DNA from: Tribonema minus
Taxonomy: Eukaryota; Sar; Xanthophyceae; Tribonematales; Tribonemataceae
Direction of reading: 5' to 3'
Assembly: GCA_017506865.1 (NCBI GenBank)
Contig: JAFCMP010000511.1
Coordinates: forward strand, 186,001 to 250,000
DNA length: 64,000 nt
Shown piece by piece: positions 22,155 to 33,423 of the stretch. The notes beneath the pieces were generated by a model. That model was given only the letters and a program-made list of their open reading frames with translations, was not told where the DNA came from and did no database searches. Position 1 is the stretch's first letter; each line of letters opens with the position of its first letter. A program made the translations under genes and the position numbers.

Positions 22155-24005
22155 GCTGCTACCCCTGCGACTGTGGTTTGTACATATGGTGGTGCACTGC
22201 ATGCACTTGCCCATCATCTTCTGGCGGTACGACCACCGCTACCCAGCCACCCCAGTGGCTTCCACTATTGCCCTTCTGCGTGCGCTCGCCAAAAGGCGCC
22301 TTGCGCAGTCGCCCGTCCAGTTGCGCTGTGCTGAGCGTCACCACTGTCCCAATTTCTACGCCGCCTGTGGCCTGCGTCGACGCCTCCCGCGTGATCCCCG
22401 CTTGCGGTGCCCTCGTGCCGCATTGGCGCCACATCTCCCTGGCCAGCCTGTGCACTCTCTGCGCGACGCTTGCGCATTGGCAGATGGCCGACTGCCCGTG
22501 ATGCTATTATGGTGCCCTTGAACTTGCGGCGCTTCTCCCGTGCACTCATGCTCTGTGAAACTGCTGCTTGCCGGCTTCCAGCAGTAGTAGCACACATGCT
22601 GTCTGCGCGCTTTTGCGAACCTCGCGTCATGCGCCTCACGAATACTCTGCAGACGCTCAGCGTCAGCTGCCATCATGCGCCCATACCGCGCCCTGCCACA
22701 TGAGGCGAAAGCAGCAGTGGCGGCAGCAACCGGATATGCATCGTCATCAGCGTCACTTTCGTCACCAGCATAGTGCTGCTTGTGAAGCGCGTCGCTGCAA
22801 CGTCACGGTGCTGCGCCCTTTGGTTCATGGTCTTAAGGATATTATTGTTGCTCACTTCCACATACGCTGCAACCTTTCAATAAATTGGTCCGCAGGCATC
22901 TCAACAGGGTTGGCATCTTGCTGATACACCTCCCGCGCCTCTTCAGGGAAGCCTCTCAGCAGTATGGACTTCGCCAAAGTACCATCATGATTGGTGTCAG
23001 CGCTCAACCTCACCAGCAACTGCACTTGCTGATCGCGGAATGCCCTGGGCTCTTCACCTCTCTTCGCTTCTTATATTCACCATTTCTTGTGCAGCTTCAT
23101 GCTGAGCATGACTGCCTGCATATCTGTTCACAATGTAGCTTCTTGCATTTGTGTACATGTGCCCTCATGAAAGGGGGTCCCTCAAACAGCCTTCCCCTCC
23201 TGTCAACGGATGGAATGGTCAGGCATATGTACTTGTCTTGCTCCACACTCTGCAAGTATTTCAACTGCCTTTCCTCCTCTGTGAGCTTTGGCCTCAGGCT
23301 CAGCTTGTCACATCTGCAGTGCGGTTCCACAGGGGGCTGCAGTCAATCTTAGGCAGCTCAAGCTTTGTCTTATGTTCTTTCTCAGCGTCAACCGCGACGC
23401 GACTGCTCTGTGTGCTCCGCGCGCCGCGTGGCCTGACCGGCGTGACATGACCTTGCGCCCCATCTGAGCTGAAAGCAGCGTCAACCACTGGTGCATATGC
23501 AACTGGTATGTGAGCAAAGCGCACTGCGCGCCTCTCCCGCTCCCGTTCGTCCGCAAAAGCTCGTGCTGCGTCCCTGCTCTCGGGCACCCGCGCACTGCTT
23601 GGGAGTCACATGGCCATCACAATGGTGTCTGCGTCTGCGAGGGCATCATCTGTTATTCCTGCCCGGAGGCCACAATTCCATCATTTCAAGTGGTCTCCAA
23701 TTTCACGTGACCGTCCCGTCATATGCAAACGCCATCTTTTCTTCATTGAGCACGAACTGATCCTCCCCTGCTGACATCTGCTCAGATAACCCTGTGGCAT
23801 ACTGGTCCCATGCCTTCAAGTACATCACATAGTATCGCTTCTTACTGCGTCAAGCGCCAATCTTGAATCAAGCGCTCCGCTTCATTGCGCGCTGCAGTGC
23901 AGAGTAATTGAAGGCGGCGTTACTCATACTGTTCACGGCCTGCGTAGACAGGTCAATGCGAGTTGTCAAGCCCAGTTTGCGCACGCCCTTCATAGTGTGC
24001 CTTGT
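22155..24005 (-). pseudogene. Unidentified degraded coding block
   Basis: Protein-like segments appear on the minus strand in shifting frames: near 23880-24003 (RKLGLTTRIDLSTQAVNSM), about 23720-23850 (KKRYYVMYLKAWDQYA), 23300-23587 (ERERRAVRFAHIPVAYAPVV), 23097-23330 (LRPKLTEEERQLKYLQSVEQ), about 22880-23060 and 22159-22676 (HVCYYCWKPASSSFTEHEC; then GSHWGGWVAVVVPPEDDG). The Cys/His cluster could bind zinc. The block sits among mobile elements and is broken in several places. I do not recognise the family; a lost transposon gene or a decayed host gene are both possible. Confidence 0.4.
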
Positions 24006-24364
24006 GAGTCCTTATTGTTCCATCGCTTGCTCTTATTAGCTCAACCAGGTGTCTTGCCTTTATATGCCGCACCACGGCATGTAGTCACAGCCTGCCCTTC
24101 CCTGCGGCTGCTGTCTGTCATTATCAGCCTCATTCCCCTTCGGGCGCTGCGGGCCGCCCGCTGCTGCTGCCCGTCCCGGCGCTGGCAGCTTGCCTCTGCC
24201 CTTCCGACCGTCACCTCCGCTCTTGCAGCCCACATGAGGCCATCACGCCTCTACAATGCCAGGATGAAACCCAAATCAGGCCTCCACTCCGCGAGGAGGT
24301 GACACTCCACTAGGGCTTGAAGTTGGAGGAGCCTGCCTTTAGGAGGAGCCTATCCACACAAAGC
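24006..24364. other. Spacer upstream of the degraded block
   Basis: No coding exon is recognised. It contains the second, diverged copy of the 21.7-kb tRNA-like short repeat (about 24296-24355). Confidence 0.35.
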
Positions 24365-24521
24365 TGTCTATGAAAGGCACAAATGCTACCAGGCACTGGA
24401 CCAGGATGATGAAATGTTTAAGAACTAAACGCACTGCAGCTCAGCTGCGATATTATCTGCCAGGCCCTGCTCCACGGGCATGCACCTAAGTATTACTAAC
24501 TCAAGTTAACCTCAGCTGATA
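24365..24521. repeat. Repeat family E, copy 2
   Basis: Near-identical to 13895-14049 and followed, as there, by ATAGTAC at the start of a family-A-type unit. Confidence 0.75.
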
Positions 24522-24652
24522 TAGTACTTTTTATTGATTCTCGCTCAGGGCGCGAAAAAGCCCAGATGAATGGCATCTAACTTGAAGCTTGCTGTACGGA
24601 ATCTACATGTAGTGTGACAGTCGGAAAGTGTCTCAACGACAACTACGCCTGA
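24522..24652 (-). repeat. Family A' short element, copy 2
   Basis: About 130 bp, matching 20839-20968 with a few substitutions and ending at the same AACTACGCCTGA point. Repeat B begins directly after it with GTACTTTTATTATATTCC. Confidence 0.7.
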
Positions 24653-24816
24653 TAGTACTTTTATTATATTCCACTTGTGGCTGTGGAAATGCCATGTTGT
24701 AGGTGTGCCGCCTTGTTCTCACTCTTGGATGTAGCATGCAAAGCTTGCACGCCACACCCCGCCCCCCACACCACCCCCAACAAAGCACCCGCAAGCGACT
24801 GTCCCCCACATACTAG
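24653..24816 (-). repeat. Repeat family B, copy 2, left part (interrupted by MULE)
   Basis: The first 164 bp of a B repeat, ending in CACATACTAG. The same B copy resumes at 33113 beyond the MULE, starting with the same 10 bp. Intact B copies at 19.9, 40.5 and 40.9 kb give the uninterrupted sequence, showing precisely where the MULE inserted. Confidence 0.92.
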
Positions 24817-25002
24817 CGAAGCCCATATTTGGGCCAGCCTGGCCCAAATATCTCGTGGGCCAGGTAGGCCACGTCATCCGCTGAGAACTGCGCTGCTGTC
24901 GCACCCGAAGAGACACTCATTGTGCCCAGCAAAGCGCCCTGGTGGCGTACGACAGCTACTACACCAGCAGAGCGTTGGCGGATGGGGCGAGGCTTGCAGA
25001 GC
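24817..25002 (+). repeat. MULE left terminal inverted repeat
   Basis: Starts CGAAGCCCATATTTGGG. At positions 9-35 it holds a perfect palindrome with 13-bp arms (ATATTTGGGCCAG) around one base, a plausible transposase binding site or hairpin. It matches the reverse complement of 32912-33112. Confidence 0.93.
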
Positions 25003-25286
25003 TTGATACACTGACAACTTTTGAGGCCTTGGCGACCGCCACAGCTCTCCAGGTGCGGCGTCACGCGAAATGCACCTCTCACTGCGCCAACTGTCGTTGC
25101 CGCACTACTGCTTGTCTGTGTGTTCACGTTGGACAAGTTGCTTGTGCACCATTGAGTGGAGCACACAGCACCAAGCAACGCATCAAGTTACGTACATTTA
25201 TAAGTATGCGCTTGAACCCTGCGTGAGCACAAAACGTATTCGCTTTTGCTGAATTCAGTTCCTGTTGTGGCGCCACAGATCCTGAG

Positions 25287-28200
25287 ATGGAACAGCTCCA
25301 GGAGCTGTCAGCGCCTTCGTTACAGACTGCTGCGGTCCACAACGTGACAGACGCTGAGGTACGTGTCTGGTTCCTCTGTTAAGGAGCGTATATACCTGTC
25401 TGTAATGCAATACTTGCCTTAATCTGTACAGCATCCCTGCCTGATAGCTTTGCTGTTTCTGCCTCGCCATTTTCAGGTCTGTGCTGACCTCAACAGCAGG
25501 CTGTTTGCAACCCGGCAGCATGCCATCGATGCGGTGCAGACGTATGCTGCCAGTGCTGGCTTCAAGGTATACTGCAAGAGCAAACAACGCAGCCCTCCTC
25601 TGTTCTGGATTATCTGCCATTGTGCTGACAAACCACCTCGCAAGCGCTCAGAGACGCACCCAGAAGCGCAGCGTCGTGCAGTCGCAAGCACATGCATCAA
25701 GTGCGAGTGCAAGTGGCTTGTAAAGCTCAGACAACAGTCAGTGTCAAAGGAGCAGCACATAGCACCAGATGAGAACTCATGCCAGAATGCCAGCCACGAG
25801 CCACCATGGGCAATTTCCCAACTCACATCATTCCACGAGGGCCACAATCACGCGCGGAGTGCCATGACTGAACCGGTGGCGCCACCTGGTAATACAGGTC
25901 GCATCATCACCAGGGAAGACCTCACAGATGACATCATCCAGAACGTCAGGAACTGGAGTGCCGCACCAACTATGAGTGGCAAGGTGCTTCAGCAGACTGT
26001 CGTGACTCATCATTTCGGCGGTGACTTCACAGCGGTTTTTGATCAATCAGCTCTCGCCCTGCTGAACAACACAAAAGCTGACGTCAGAGCACGCATTGCA
26101 TTCACCAAGGGTGATAGCAAAGAGTTCATCGCAGCGCTCTGCGAGGTGAAGGCCAACGGAGGACACGCATCATACGACCTTCAGGAGGACTGCACGTTCA
26201 GGCGCGCTTTTTGGGCTACTCAGGAGCAGGTCGAGCCGCTAAGGACTTTGGCCTAGATGTAGTCCAACAGGTATGCTGCTGTTACTGCACCGGTGATGCT
26301 TCCATGGCTGCTGCACTCAACTCATGCAGCATCATGACGTACCTAGTCTTAAGGCAGTATACTTTGTCCCTCTTGCCACCCCATGGTCTGAATATTTTGA
26401 CGATGTACTGTATGTAATTGCTAGTGCGCTGCAATTGACTGGTGTCACCGTGTCATTGTCATCGCTTACTACTTGATCAGCAGCTGCCTCTGGAAAACCC
26501 AGCACCAATGCGGTCACAGTGTGCATACTGAAACTCATATTTGCCCAAATGATTTGGCTCAGCTACATTCGCACACCATGATGGAGGTGGTCATCAACGG
26601 CTCATAGGAAATTATCGCTGTATGACGAAATGACAACACATCATGTTCCGCTCAACTTCTATGCTTTTGTGCCGCCTGTGCAGGACTGCACTTTTGGCAC
26701 CACCAAGTATGGCCTGCCACTGAGCGTGATCGTTGGAGTGAACGGCGAGAGCAAGTGAGCAGTATGTAATAATGCTGAATGCATGCCGTCACCAAACTGC
26801 AGTGATTGACATGGCAGTCAGCGATACTGTATAGCTGCCAAATGCTGATGGACTACACTGCTTTTTCACTGTTCTTAACAATTGACTGCATGTTGCTGAG
26901 CGATGCATTCATTTTCTCACTGCGACTCACTGCGGCGCTCTTGGTGTACAGGACACGACTCTTCTGCCAGGCAGTCTTGGACAAGGAGGACACAGAGGCA
27001 TTCATGTGGTTCTTTGACCACTACGTGAAAATGGTGGACGGCAAGCACCCTCGTGTGTGCTTCACAGACAGGTGTGCGAATTATGGTGGGGATGTCAATG
27101 ATATCATTGTCAGTGTGCCCAGTAGCCCGCCTTGCGCACAGCCGTCTCACATGCGCATGCAACATCTGCTTTTCACCTCCATTGCAGGGATTTTGCTGCG
27201 GAAGCTGCCATGGGGCTTTCCTGGCCAGGAACAGTGCACCTCATCTGCGAGTGGCACTTCGTCAAGAATGTGAAGGAGAAGCTCAAGGGGAAGCTGGGCG
27301 ATTCAACATGGCAGGCAAGTGCAAATTTTGCTTGCCCGCTTGACTTGATGTTGCATTACTGCATAGCTGGGGCATGATTTTAAGTTCACGTAGGCATTGC
27401 AACATGGGCTCATAATATTCATTTTCCCCGTCTTTGACTGCGTGGGAGGGGTTATTCTTCTACATACTGCTGAAAACCGTGTGACGTATGGCAAATGTTC
27501 AACTTGAAGGTGAAGTTGCCGATCCGGAAGTGATGCACGCATTGAAGTGTTTCACCTTGGTGAACGTGACGTAGGGAAACACGTTGAAAACTACGCTCAT
27601 GCTATCTGTATGTAAAATTAACATACTCAAATGTATGGCAAATGTTTACTCTGAAGTTGCCAATCCGGAATGGTGATGCGCGCATTGAGGTATTTGACCT
27701 TGGTGAACGTGGCGTAGAGAATTTTTTTGCAAACTGCGCGCATGCTATCTGTATGTAAAATATCATACTCAAATGTTTTAAATGTGATAGCGTGAATGAA
27801 CCTGACATCCACGGCTCTAAATTGCTGCCAGCGGTAGTACCATCAACAGCATTGGGTTGGAGCGTGCTGCAAAGCAGAAAGCCATCATGGACACATTGCA
27901 ATGGTATGGAGGCTCATTCACTCATGCATGTTCGGTCCCACCAAGCAGACCGCTGCAGCAGCAATTCACAGAACCCAATATGGCAATGGCCATTCAAGTA
28001 ACACGCATGTTGCGATATTGCCAGCGCAACATCATCGGTCAAATAACATGTCACAAAATGAATGTGCGTGTGGCGCCACCATCATGATTGTCCTTTGCTG
28101 CTGTGCCACGATAATGTACAAAATAGTATCTTATGCACCCATGCAGGCCTTATCTTTGCATCTGCCGCACTGGCTGATACAGCTTCAATGCTGCAGTGTT

Positions 28201-31112
28201 CATCAACTTGAAGTTCACTTACACCTCGATGCCATTGGCAGGTCTTCAAGAAGTGTCTGCATCGAGCATCCAGGGCACCCACGGAGGTTTGCTTTGAGCG
28301 CGCCTGGACCGCACTTCACCGTGCACTTGCGAGTGCTGGCAAAGCCGATGCCGATGTTGTCAAGTACCTGAACACGACCATCTACCCCATACGGCAGCGG
28401 TGGGCATTCTACTTCCGCATCGGCGTCCTCACCTTGGGGATCAACTCTACCCAGCGGTGTGAGGTATATTTCGCCAAGATCAAATCTGAGCTTCACAAGC
28501 TCAGCACCCTCTGCGTCCTTAAGACCACCATTGACCGCATCACCAGCAGATACAGCGCCGAAGACCAGCTCTACAACAAGGCCACAAATCGGGCATATGG
28601 CGTAGCGCTCAAAGGCGTGGATGCAGCGCTTCGCAACATCTATCAGCCGCTTCTGGACGTCGCTCAGCAGGACGGGACGCTGCACTGCTTCACGTGTCTT
28701 GTTCAGGAAGTTGGAGCTGCTGCGCGCTATCATGTTGAGCTGGCGAGGCAGGATCACTGCGACACCTCAGGTACATGCAAACAGGAGTTGTACAATTACC
28801 AAGAATTGATGTTCAGCAGCTTGTTTTTGCTTCAAAAAGTTCCAATTGAGTTTCTGTTCAAGTAGGTAACATGAACTCCTAACTTTAACATCAACGGTTC
28901 GGGTCATTAGGCTAGCTAGAAAGTTTTTCACTTCAATAGTGGCAGTCTCGCAACCTCATTGCATACAAGGAGCATCGTGTCCAGAGCGGCTTGAGCGCAT
29001 ATATCGACCCCAGTGATCATCACCACATCAGTGCTCAATTAGATTGCTATGCTTTTTGTGTGTGGTCAAAGGAAAGGCTGCACAACACAAAATTTGTTGG
29101 TGTCAGCGACCAGCTTAGCAACTAGTTTAGGCATGTGTTACATGTGTGGTCATCTCTGATATCATCACATTTACATTGGCCGTACTTCTGACACTGTCGT
29201 TCAAAACTATTGTTACTGGCAGGCAACAGCAGCATCCTTGCTGCTCAATAGACACTAAGTGACGACTATCGCGCACCAAGTGGTGAAAGTGGAGCAAGCA
29301 CAACGGGTTACTGTGTTCCACTTCACACTGACTAAGCATGATGGTGGCATGTGCTCTTTGCTTGCAGAGTGGGCCGTGGAGGCTGAGCCCGATGCAGCAC
29401 TGGACGAGAATGATCATCACAGAGCAAGCATCAGCATGCTGCAAGCCATCGCAGACAACTACACAGCGTTTGGCGCACAGGAATGGTTTGCTGTAGCTTC
29501 CACTCTTGGCCGCTCGTGCCATTCTGTGGTGATAACTGCCTCAGGAGCTGCGCTGTGCACTTGCCTGGAGACTGTGCGGACAGGCATGCTGTGCCGCCAT
29601 GTCCTCGCGTGCTTGCCGCGAGTGACAGTTTTGCCTGGTGAAGGGGGCAACGGAAGTGGTGAGGAGGAGGGGCAGCGCAGCGGCGGCGCGGATGATGGCA
29701 GCAGCGGCGGCGAGGAAGATGAGCAATGCAGCAGCGGCGCGGAGGAGCGGCAGCGCAGCAGCAGCAGCAGCGGCAGCAGAACAGCAGCATCCATTGCAGC
29801 GGCAGCCACAGGCGGTGCTACTCAACTTCAAGCGTACACTACGCATGATGTATCACTGCGCATGATGGTGGGAGAGAGTCTTGGAGTTGAGCTCGGCTTC
29901 ACGGACAACACGGTCACAGTGCTCAGCTTCACTCGCAACAAATCAACAGGGGCTCTGCTGCCAGCGGAGGAGAGCCGGCGCATTCATGTAGGTGACTCTG
30001 TCACCGCAATTGATGGGCGCAGGCTTCAAGGGCTCATGGCGGCGGACGCAAAGCTGGTGCTCAGCAGTGCACGCAAAGCAAGCCCCAGCACAAACATCTT
30101 GACTGTGTGCTCGCGACGGACTTCGACGCCGGCGCTGGCGGCATCAGTGGTGCGAGCTGCTGCGGCGCCGCCTGCCATTGGGCGCACCATGGACGCGGCG
30201 CCGGCGACAGCAGCGCTGGCAGTAGCGGCGGCAGCGCCGCTTGTGCGCAGCATGTACGCAGTGCCGGCGACAGCGGCGGCGGCAGCAGCGGCGGCAGCGC
30301 CGGCGACAGCGGCAGCGGCAGCAGCGGCAGCAGCGCCGCTTGTGCGCAGCTTGGACGCAGCGCCGGCGACAGCGGCGGCAGCAGCAGCGGCGGCAGCGCC
30401 GGCGACAGTGGCAGCGGCAGCAGCGCCACTTGTGCGCAGCTTGGACGCAGCGCCGGCGACAGCAGCGGCGGCAGCGCCGGCGACAGCGGCAGCGGCAGCA
30501 GCGGCAGCAGCGCCGCTTGTGCACAGCATGGACGCAGCGCCGGCGACAGCGGCGCCGCCGACAGCACCAGCGACGGCGGCGGCGGCAGCATCAGCGACTG
30601 CGGCAAGCCCAGTGCTGACCACGGCGACTGTCGCACAATGCTCACGCGTGCAGCGCTCAGCTGCAGAGTGTATCTTCCGCAACACGCACTCGAGGTGGCT
30701 CCACCCCTCCCGTGTGAAGGCGGCAGCCTGCATTCTCACTGGTGAAGGTAAAGAGATAGTACTAGCAAAAGTGGTGGCGCTTGCTGCAAGGCAATTTGCA
30801 GCTGCCGCATCTGGTGTGGGGGCTGCAGCATGCGATGACTGGGATGCAATGGGGGTGGATGAGCCTCAGCAGCTGAGCGTTGACATAGCGCATGCCCAAA
30901 TCTGGGGACTTGCCAAGAATCTCATTGCGGATGTTAAGTCATTGCCACCTCAGGAGGCGGTGGAACTGATGAAGTACCTTAGCCAAGTAGCACGTGATAG
31001 AGTAGCAGGCAATGTCCATGACCCACTCATCAGGCAGAGGCGTACACAGAAAGTATTGGGGAAACGGGCACGGGGCAGCACAGCTGGCCCCAGTAAGAAG
31101 AAGAAAACCTAA
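25287..31112 (+). CDS. MULE transposase with FAR1-like, DDE, SWIM and PDZ-like domains
   Basis: Seven exons: 25287-25358, 25477-26270, 26684-26754, 26952-27071, 27188-27314, 28242-28770 and 29260-31112, giving about 1190 residues. Order: a FAR1/WRKY-GCM1-like zinc domain (FATRQHAIDAVQTYAASAGF, with C/H ligands to GHNH); a MULE RNase-H core with D in DCTFGTTKYGLPL, D in VCFTDRD, the HLICEWHFVKN block and E in NSTQRCEVYFAKIK; and a SWIM finger, CTCLETVRTGMLCRH. A PDZ-like domain then follows (ESLGVELGF; IHVGDSVTAIDGRRLQG), with a long Ala/Pro repeat region (30120-30640) and a basic C-terminus. Exon 2 is net one base out of phase, with RRAFWATQEQ and RAAKDFGLDVVQQ read in different frames near 26210-26245. 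The intron after exon 5 starts GCAAGT (GC-AG). The PDZ-like part is unusual for MULEs. Confidence 0.85.
30120..30640 (+). repeat. Tandem repeats coding Ala-rich region of transposase
   Basis: Units of roughly 60-100 bp repeat the pattern APLVRS-(L/M)-DAAPATAAA, four to five times, built from GCN-rich codons. The reading frame is kept throughout, so unit number may vary without breaking the protein. Confidence 0.75.
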
Positions 31113-31567
31113 AGCCTCGAACATTTATTAAACGTCGCCACAGCCACAGCTGACGTGCCACCATTTACCAAGGCATGCTCACGATTGTTGAAAGCGTCCA
31201 GCATGCTACGCGCTTCCATCTGCAACTGACGCAGCTGAGGGTGCATCATGAGCCAAGCTGCTCATGATGCACCTGTCGGACAAAACCTGCTGCAGCATGC
31301 CCCTCATGCACATTGCTATGTGCTGCACACAGCCAGATCGCTGGTGGGAGTCACAACAGCTGCGCTAGTGTTGCGCAGCTTTGGAACACCTGCTGCTGAA
31401 GTGTCTGGCGGCTGCGTGCCATTGCCACGCCCGTCCGCGCTTGATTACATCAAGTGAGCAGCACCTTGTGCCGTGCCAGGCGCTGCTGCTCCTCAGGCGT
31501 ATGCGCCCCCGCCTCTTCTGCTGCCGTCGAGAGCACCCGCCCCCCCGGCCCGCCTGCTCGACGCCAG
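31113..31567. other. MULE internal non-coding segment before captured fragment
   Basis: Transposase 3' UTR and spacer. A short inverted repeat occurs near 31230-31270 (TGCATCATGAGC with its complement), possibly a hairpin terminator-like structure. The base composition shifts to GC-rich after about 31490, which probably marks the start of the captured DNA. Confidence 0.4.
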
Positions 31568-31845
31568 GAGTTCCTGGAGGCGCAGACGCTGACGCCGGCG
31601 CAGATGCGCGAGCCGCGCACGAGCGCCGCCATCGCGCGCAAGGTCGCCGCGCTGCACGGCACTGCGCCCGCCGGGCCTCGACGCCACGCCGCAGCTGTGG
31701 CGCATGCTGCGGCGTTGGCACGCGCTCGCGCGCGGCGGCGGCGGCAGCGCGCCGCACGCCGCCGACGCCGACGCCTTTCAGGCATGGCGCTGCTCGGCGA
31801 GTGCGTGGAGGAGCTGGAGCGACGCACCGCGCTTGCTGCACTGGC
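31568..31845 (+). pseudogene. Captured choline/ethanolamine kinase exon fragment inside the MULE
   Basis: After a preserved CTCGACGCCAG acceptor, the plus strand reads EFLEAQTLTPAQMREPRTSA and then AIARKVAALHG. The next frame reads LDATPQLWRMLRRWHALA, and then MALLGECVEELERR. This matches the choline/ethanolamine kinase stretch 'F-l-G-R-tLtp-e-M-R-P-..-IA-k-lA-lH-....-lW..l..W' in order and spacing. The frame changes at least once, and no other kinase exon (ATP site or Brenner motif) is present, so it is a fragment, not a gene. GC-rich codon use unlike the surrounding MULE sequence supports capture from a host gene, as in Pack-MULEs. Confidence 0.65.
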
Positions 31846-32911
31846 GCCGCTGCCTTCTAAGCACGTATCGCCGGTACCGCCATGCGATACAAGTGCCATA
31901 AAAGGCATTATGCTGTGCACGCGGCTGAACCGCAACGGCTGTTATGCACACTCCCATCGCGTGCGCGCACCGCCGCCACTGCTGGCGCTGAGACCATGAA
32001 CGTGGTGTCGCTGCTGCCGACTCATGCGCGCCTGAAAGCGCCGCCACATTAAGCGTTGAGAGCACGGCTGAGCTGCTGCTGTTGTCGCGCACGTCCCTGT
32101 CGTCCCTCTCGCACAGCGCGCTGAAAATGCGGCTGCAGTGCGTCGTTGGCAGGTGCATCGCCGCATGCATGCGTGCATAGAGGCACCGGCGCTGTCAGGG
32201 GTTGGTATTCAGATGGCTTCAGACATGAAGGCGCCATGCGTTCAGGCGTGGGCAAAGGACACCACTGATTTTTCCAGGCAGTCGTAATCTAACACTGCAT
32301 GGCACGAGGAAATTGTTCAACGTCTAGATACTTGAGGCACATCAAACTAGCAGGGGGGGCAGTAGCAAAGTATTTTGGCGGTTTCTTGGTAGTAAGCCCG
32401 AACTACTTTCTGCACCAGTATACAATGCTGAGTGCTTCACCTTCAACTGCCAACAAGATGCTCAATGAATCACATCACACGCAGGATAAGCGCCATCATG
32501 ATGCTTATGGAAGCGTCCTGCAGCAGTCGCCATTAAGGAATTAGAGGCCCCAAGCCACCCAAAGCCCATACATTTTCGATGATGTAAGAAAAACGAGTGT
32601 TAATATAAGTTAAAACCTCATGGTCATGTAGCAAGAAGACACGCTAAAAGCAGAAACAACATCAGTAGAAACGCGAAAGACCAACGATTGAAGTTTGTGA
32701 AACTCCCGTGCTGCCCTCGACTCCTCGGCTGCCAGCGAAAGCTGGCGCCCTGCATCTTACTTGCGTCTGAGGCAACTGTGATTAACAAGACTTGCTCCAG
32801 GCTCGCACAGGCGATACAGACCGACATGCAAGGCAATGCCATGATGCACGGGAAGGATACGCAACTGGAGAGCTGCAGCGACTGCCAGGCATCACCTGAT
32901 GACTCCAACGT
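31846..32911. other. MULE 3' internal region, no gene seen
   Basis: About 1.07 kb between the captured fragment and the right terminal repeat. No frame shows a recognisable domain; part of it may be further captured DNA. Confidence 0.4.
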
Positions 32912-33112
32912 GCTCTGTAGGCTTCGCCCCATCCGCCAACGCTCTGCTGGTGCAACAGCTAGTGTAGTAGCTGTCGTACGCCACCAGGGGCGCTTTGCTG
33001 GGGCACAATGAGTGTCTCTTCGGGGTGCGGCAGCAGCGCAGTTCTCAGCGGATGACGTGGCCTACCTGGCCCACGAGATATTTGGGCCAGGCTGGCCCAA
33101 ATATGGGGTTCG
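32912..33112 (-). repeat. MULE right terminal inverted repeat
   Basis: Reverse complement of the left terminal repeat, with the same 13-bp-arm palindrome near the tip (about 33078-33104) and a 12-bp insertion near 32950. It ends GGGGTTCG before the target duplication. Confidence 0.93.
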
Positions 33113-33423
33113 CACATACTAGCAGGGATACCAAACAAAGCTACAAGACTCTCCCCCCACAGACAGACCCGTCTTAGGGCCACCCAGCTCCACGCAGACT
33201 CCATCTCAAAGTTTTCATGCAGGCCAAGGTCACCATAATGGGCCCTGAACTGGAGATTGTGGCTATCTACGTGAACCCCGATATCATAAAGATAAGCAGA
33301 GGGAGTCACTGGGCGCCAGGCGCTGACGCTAGAAAGAAAGGCTATATAACTAAGCAAAGCATCGCATCCTTGATGAGCGGGACGGTGGTTCACCGGGCCT
33401 CCCATATCACCCCCAACAAAGCA
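33113..33423 (-). repeat. Repeat family B, copy 2, right part
   Basis: Continuation of the B repeat split by the MULE. It is truncated at its far end, where CAACAAAGCA meets the TAGTAC start of repeat F. Confidence 0.9.

Larger units (their letters stand above)
24817..33112 (+). mobile_element. Mutator-like element (MULE) with long TIRs and 10-bp target duplication
   Basis: An 8296-bp DNA transposon. Terminal inverted repeats of about 186 bp (24817-25002) and 201 bp (32912-33112) are highly similar; a 12-bp insertion makes up most of the length difference. The flanking 10-bp duplication CACATACTAG is present at 24807-24816 and 33113-33122, and empty sites exist in other B repeats. Inside lie one spliced transposase gene (25287-31112) and a captured gene fragment (31568-31845). 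High TIR similarity and a perfect target duplication point to recent insertion. The apparent single frame offset in transposase exon 2 suggests this copy may be defective, unless that is a sequence error. Confidence 0.93.

Noticed and set aside
30026-30739. 237-codon minus-strand Ala-rich frame
   Set aside because: Reverse reading of the GCN repeat part of the transposase; no independent signals.
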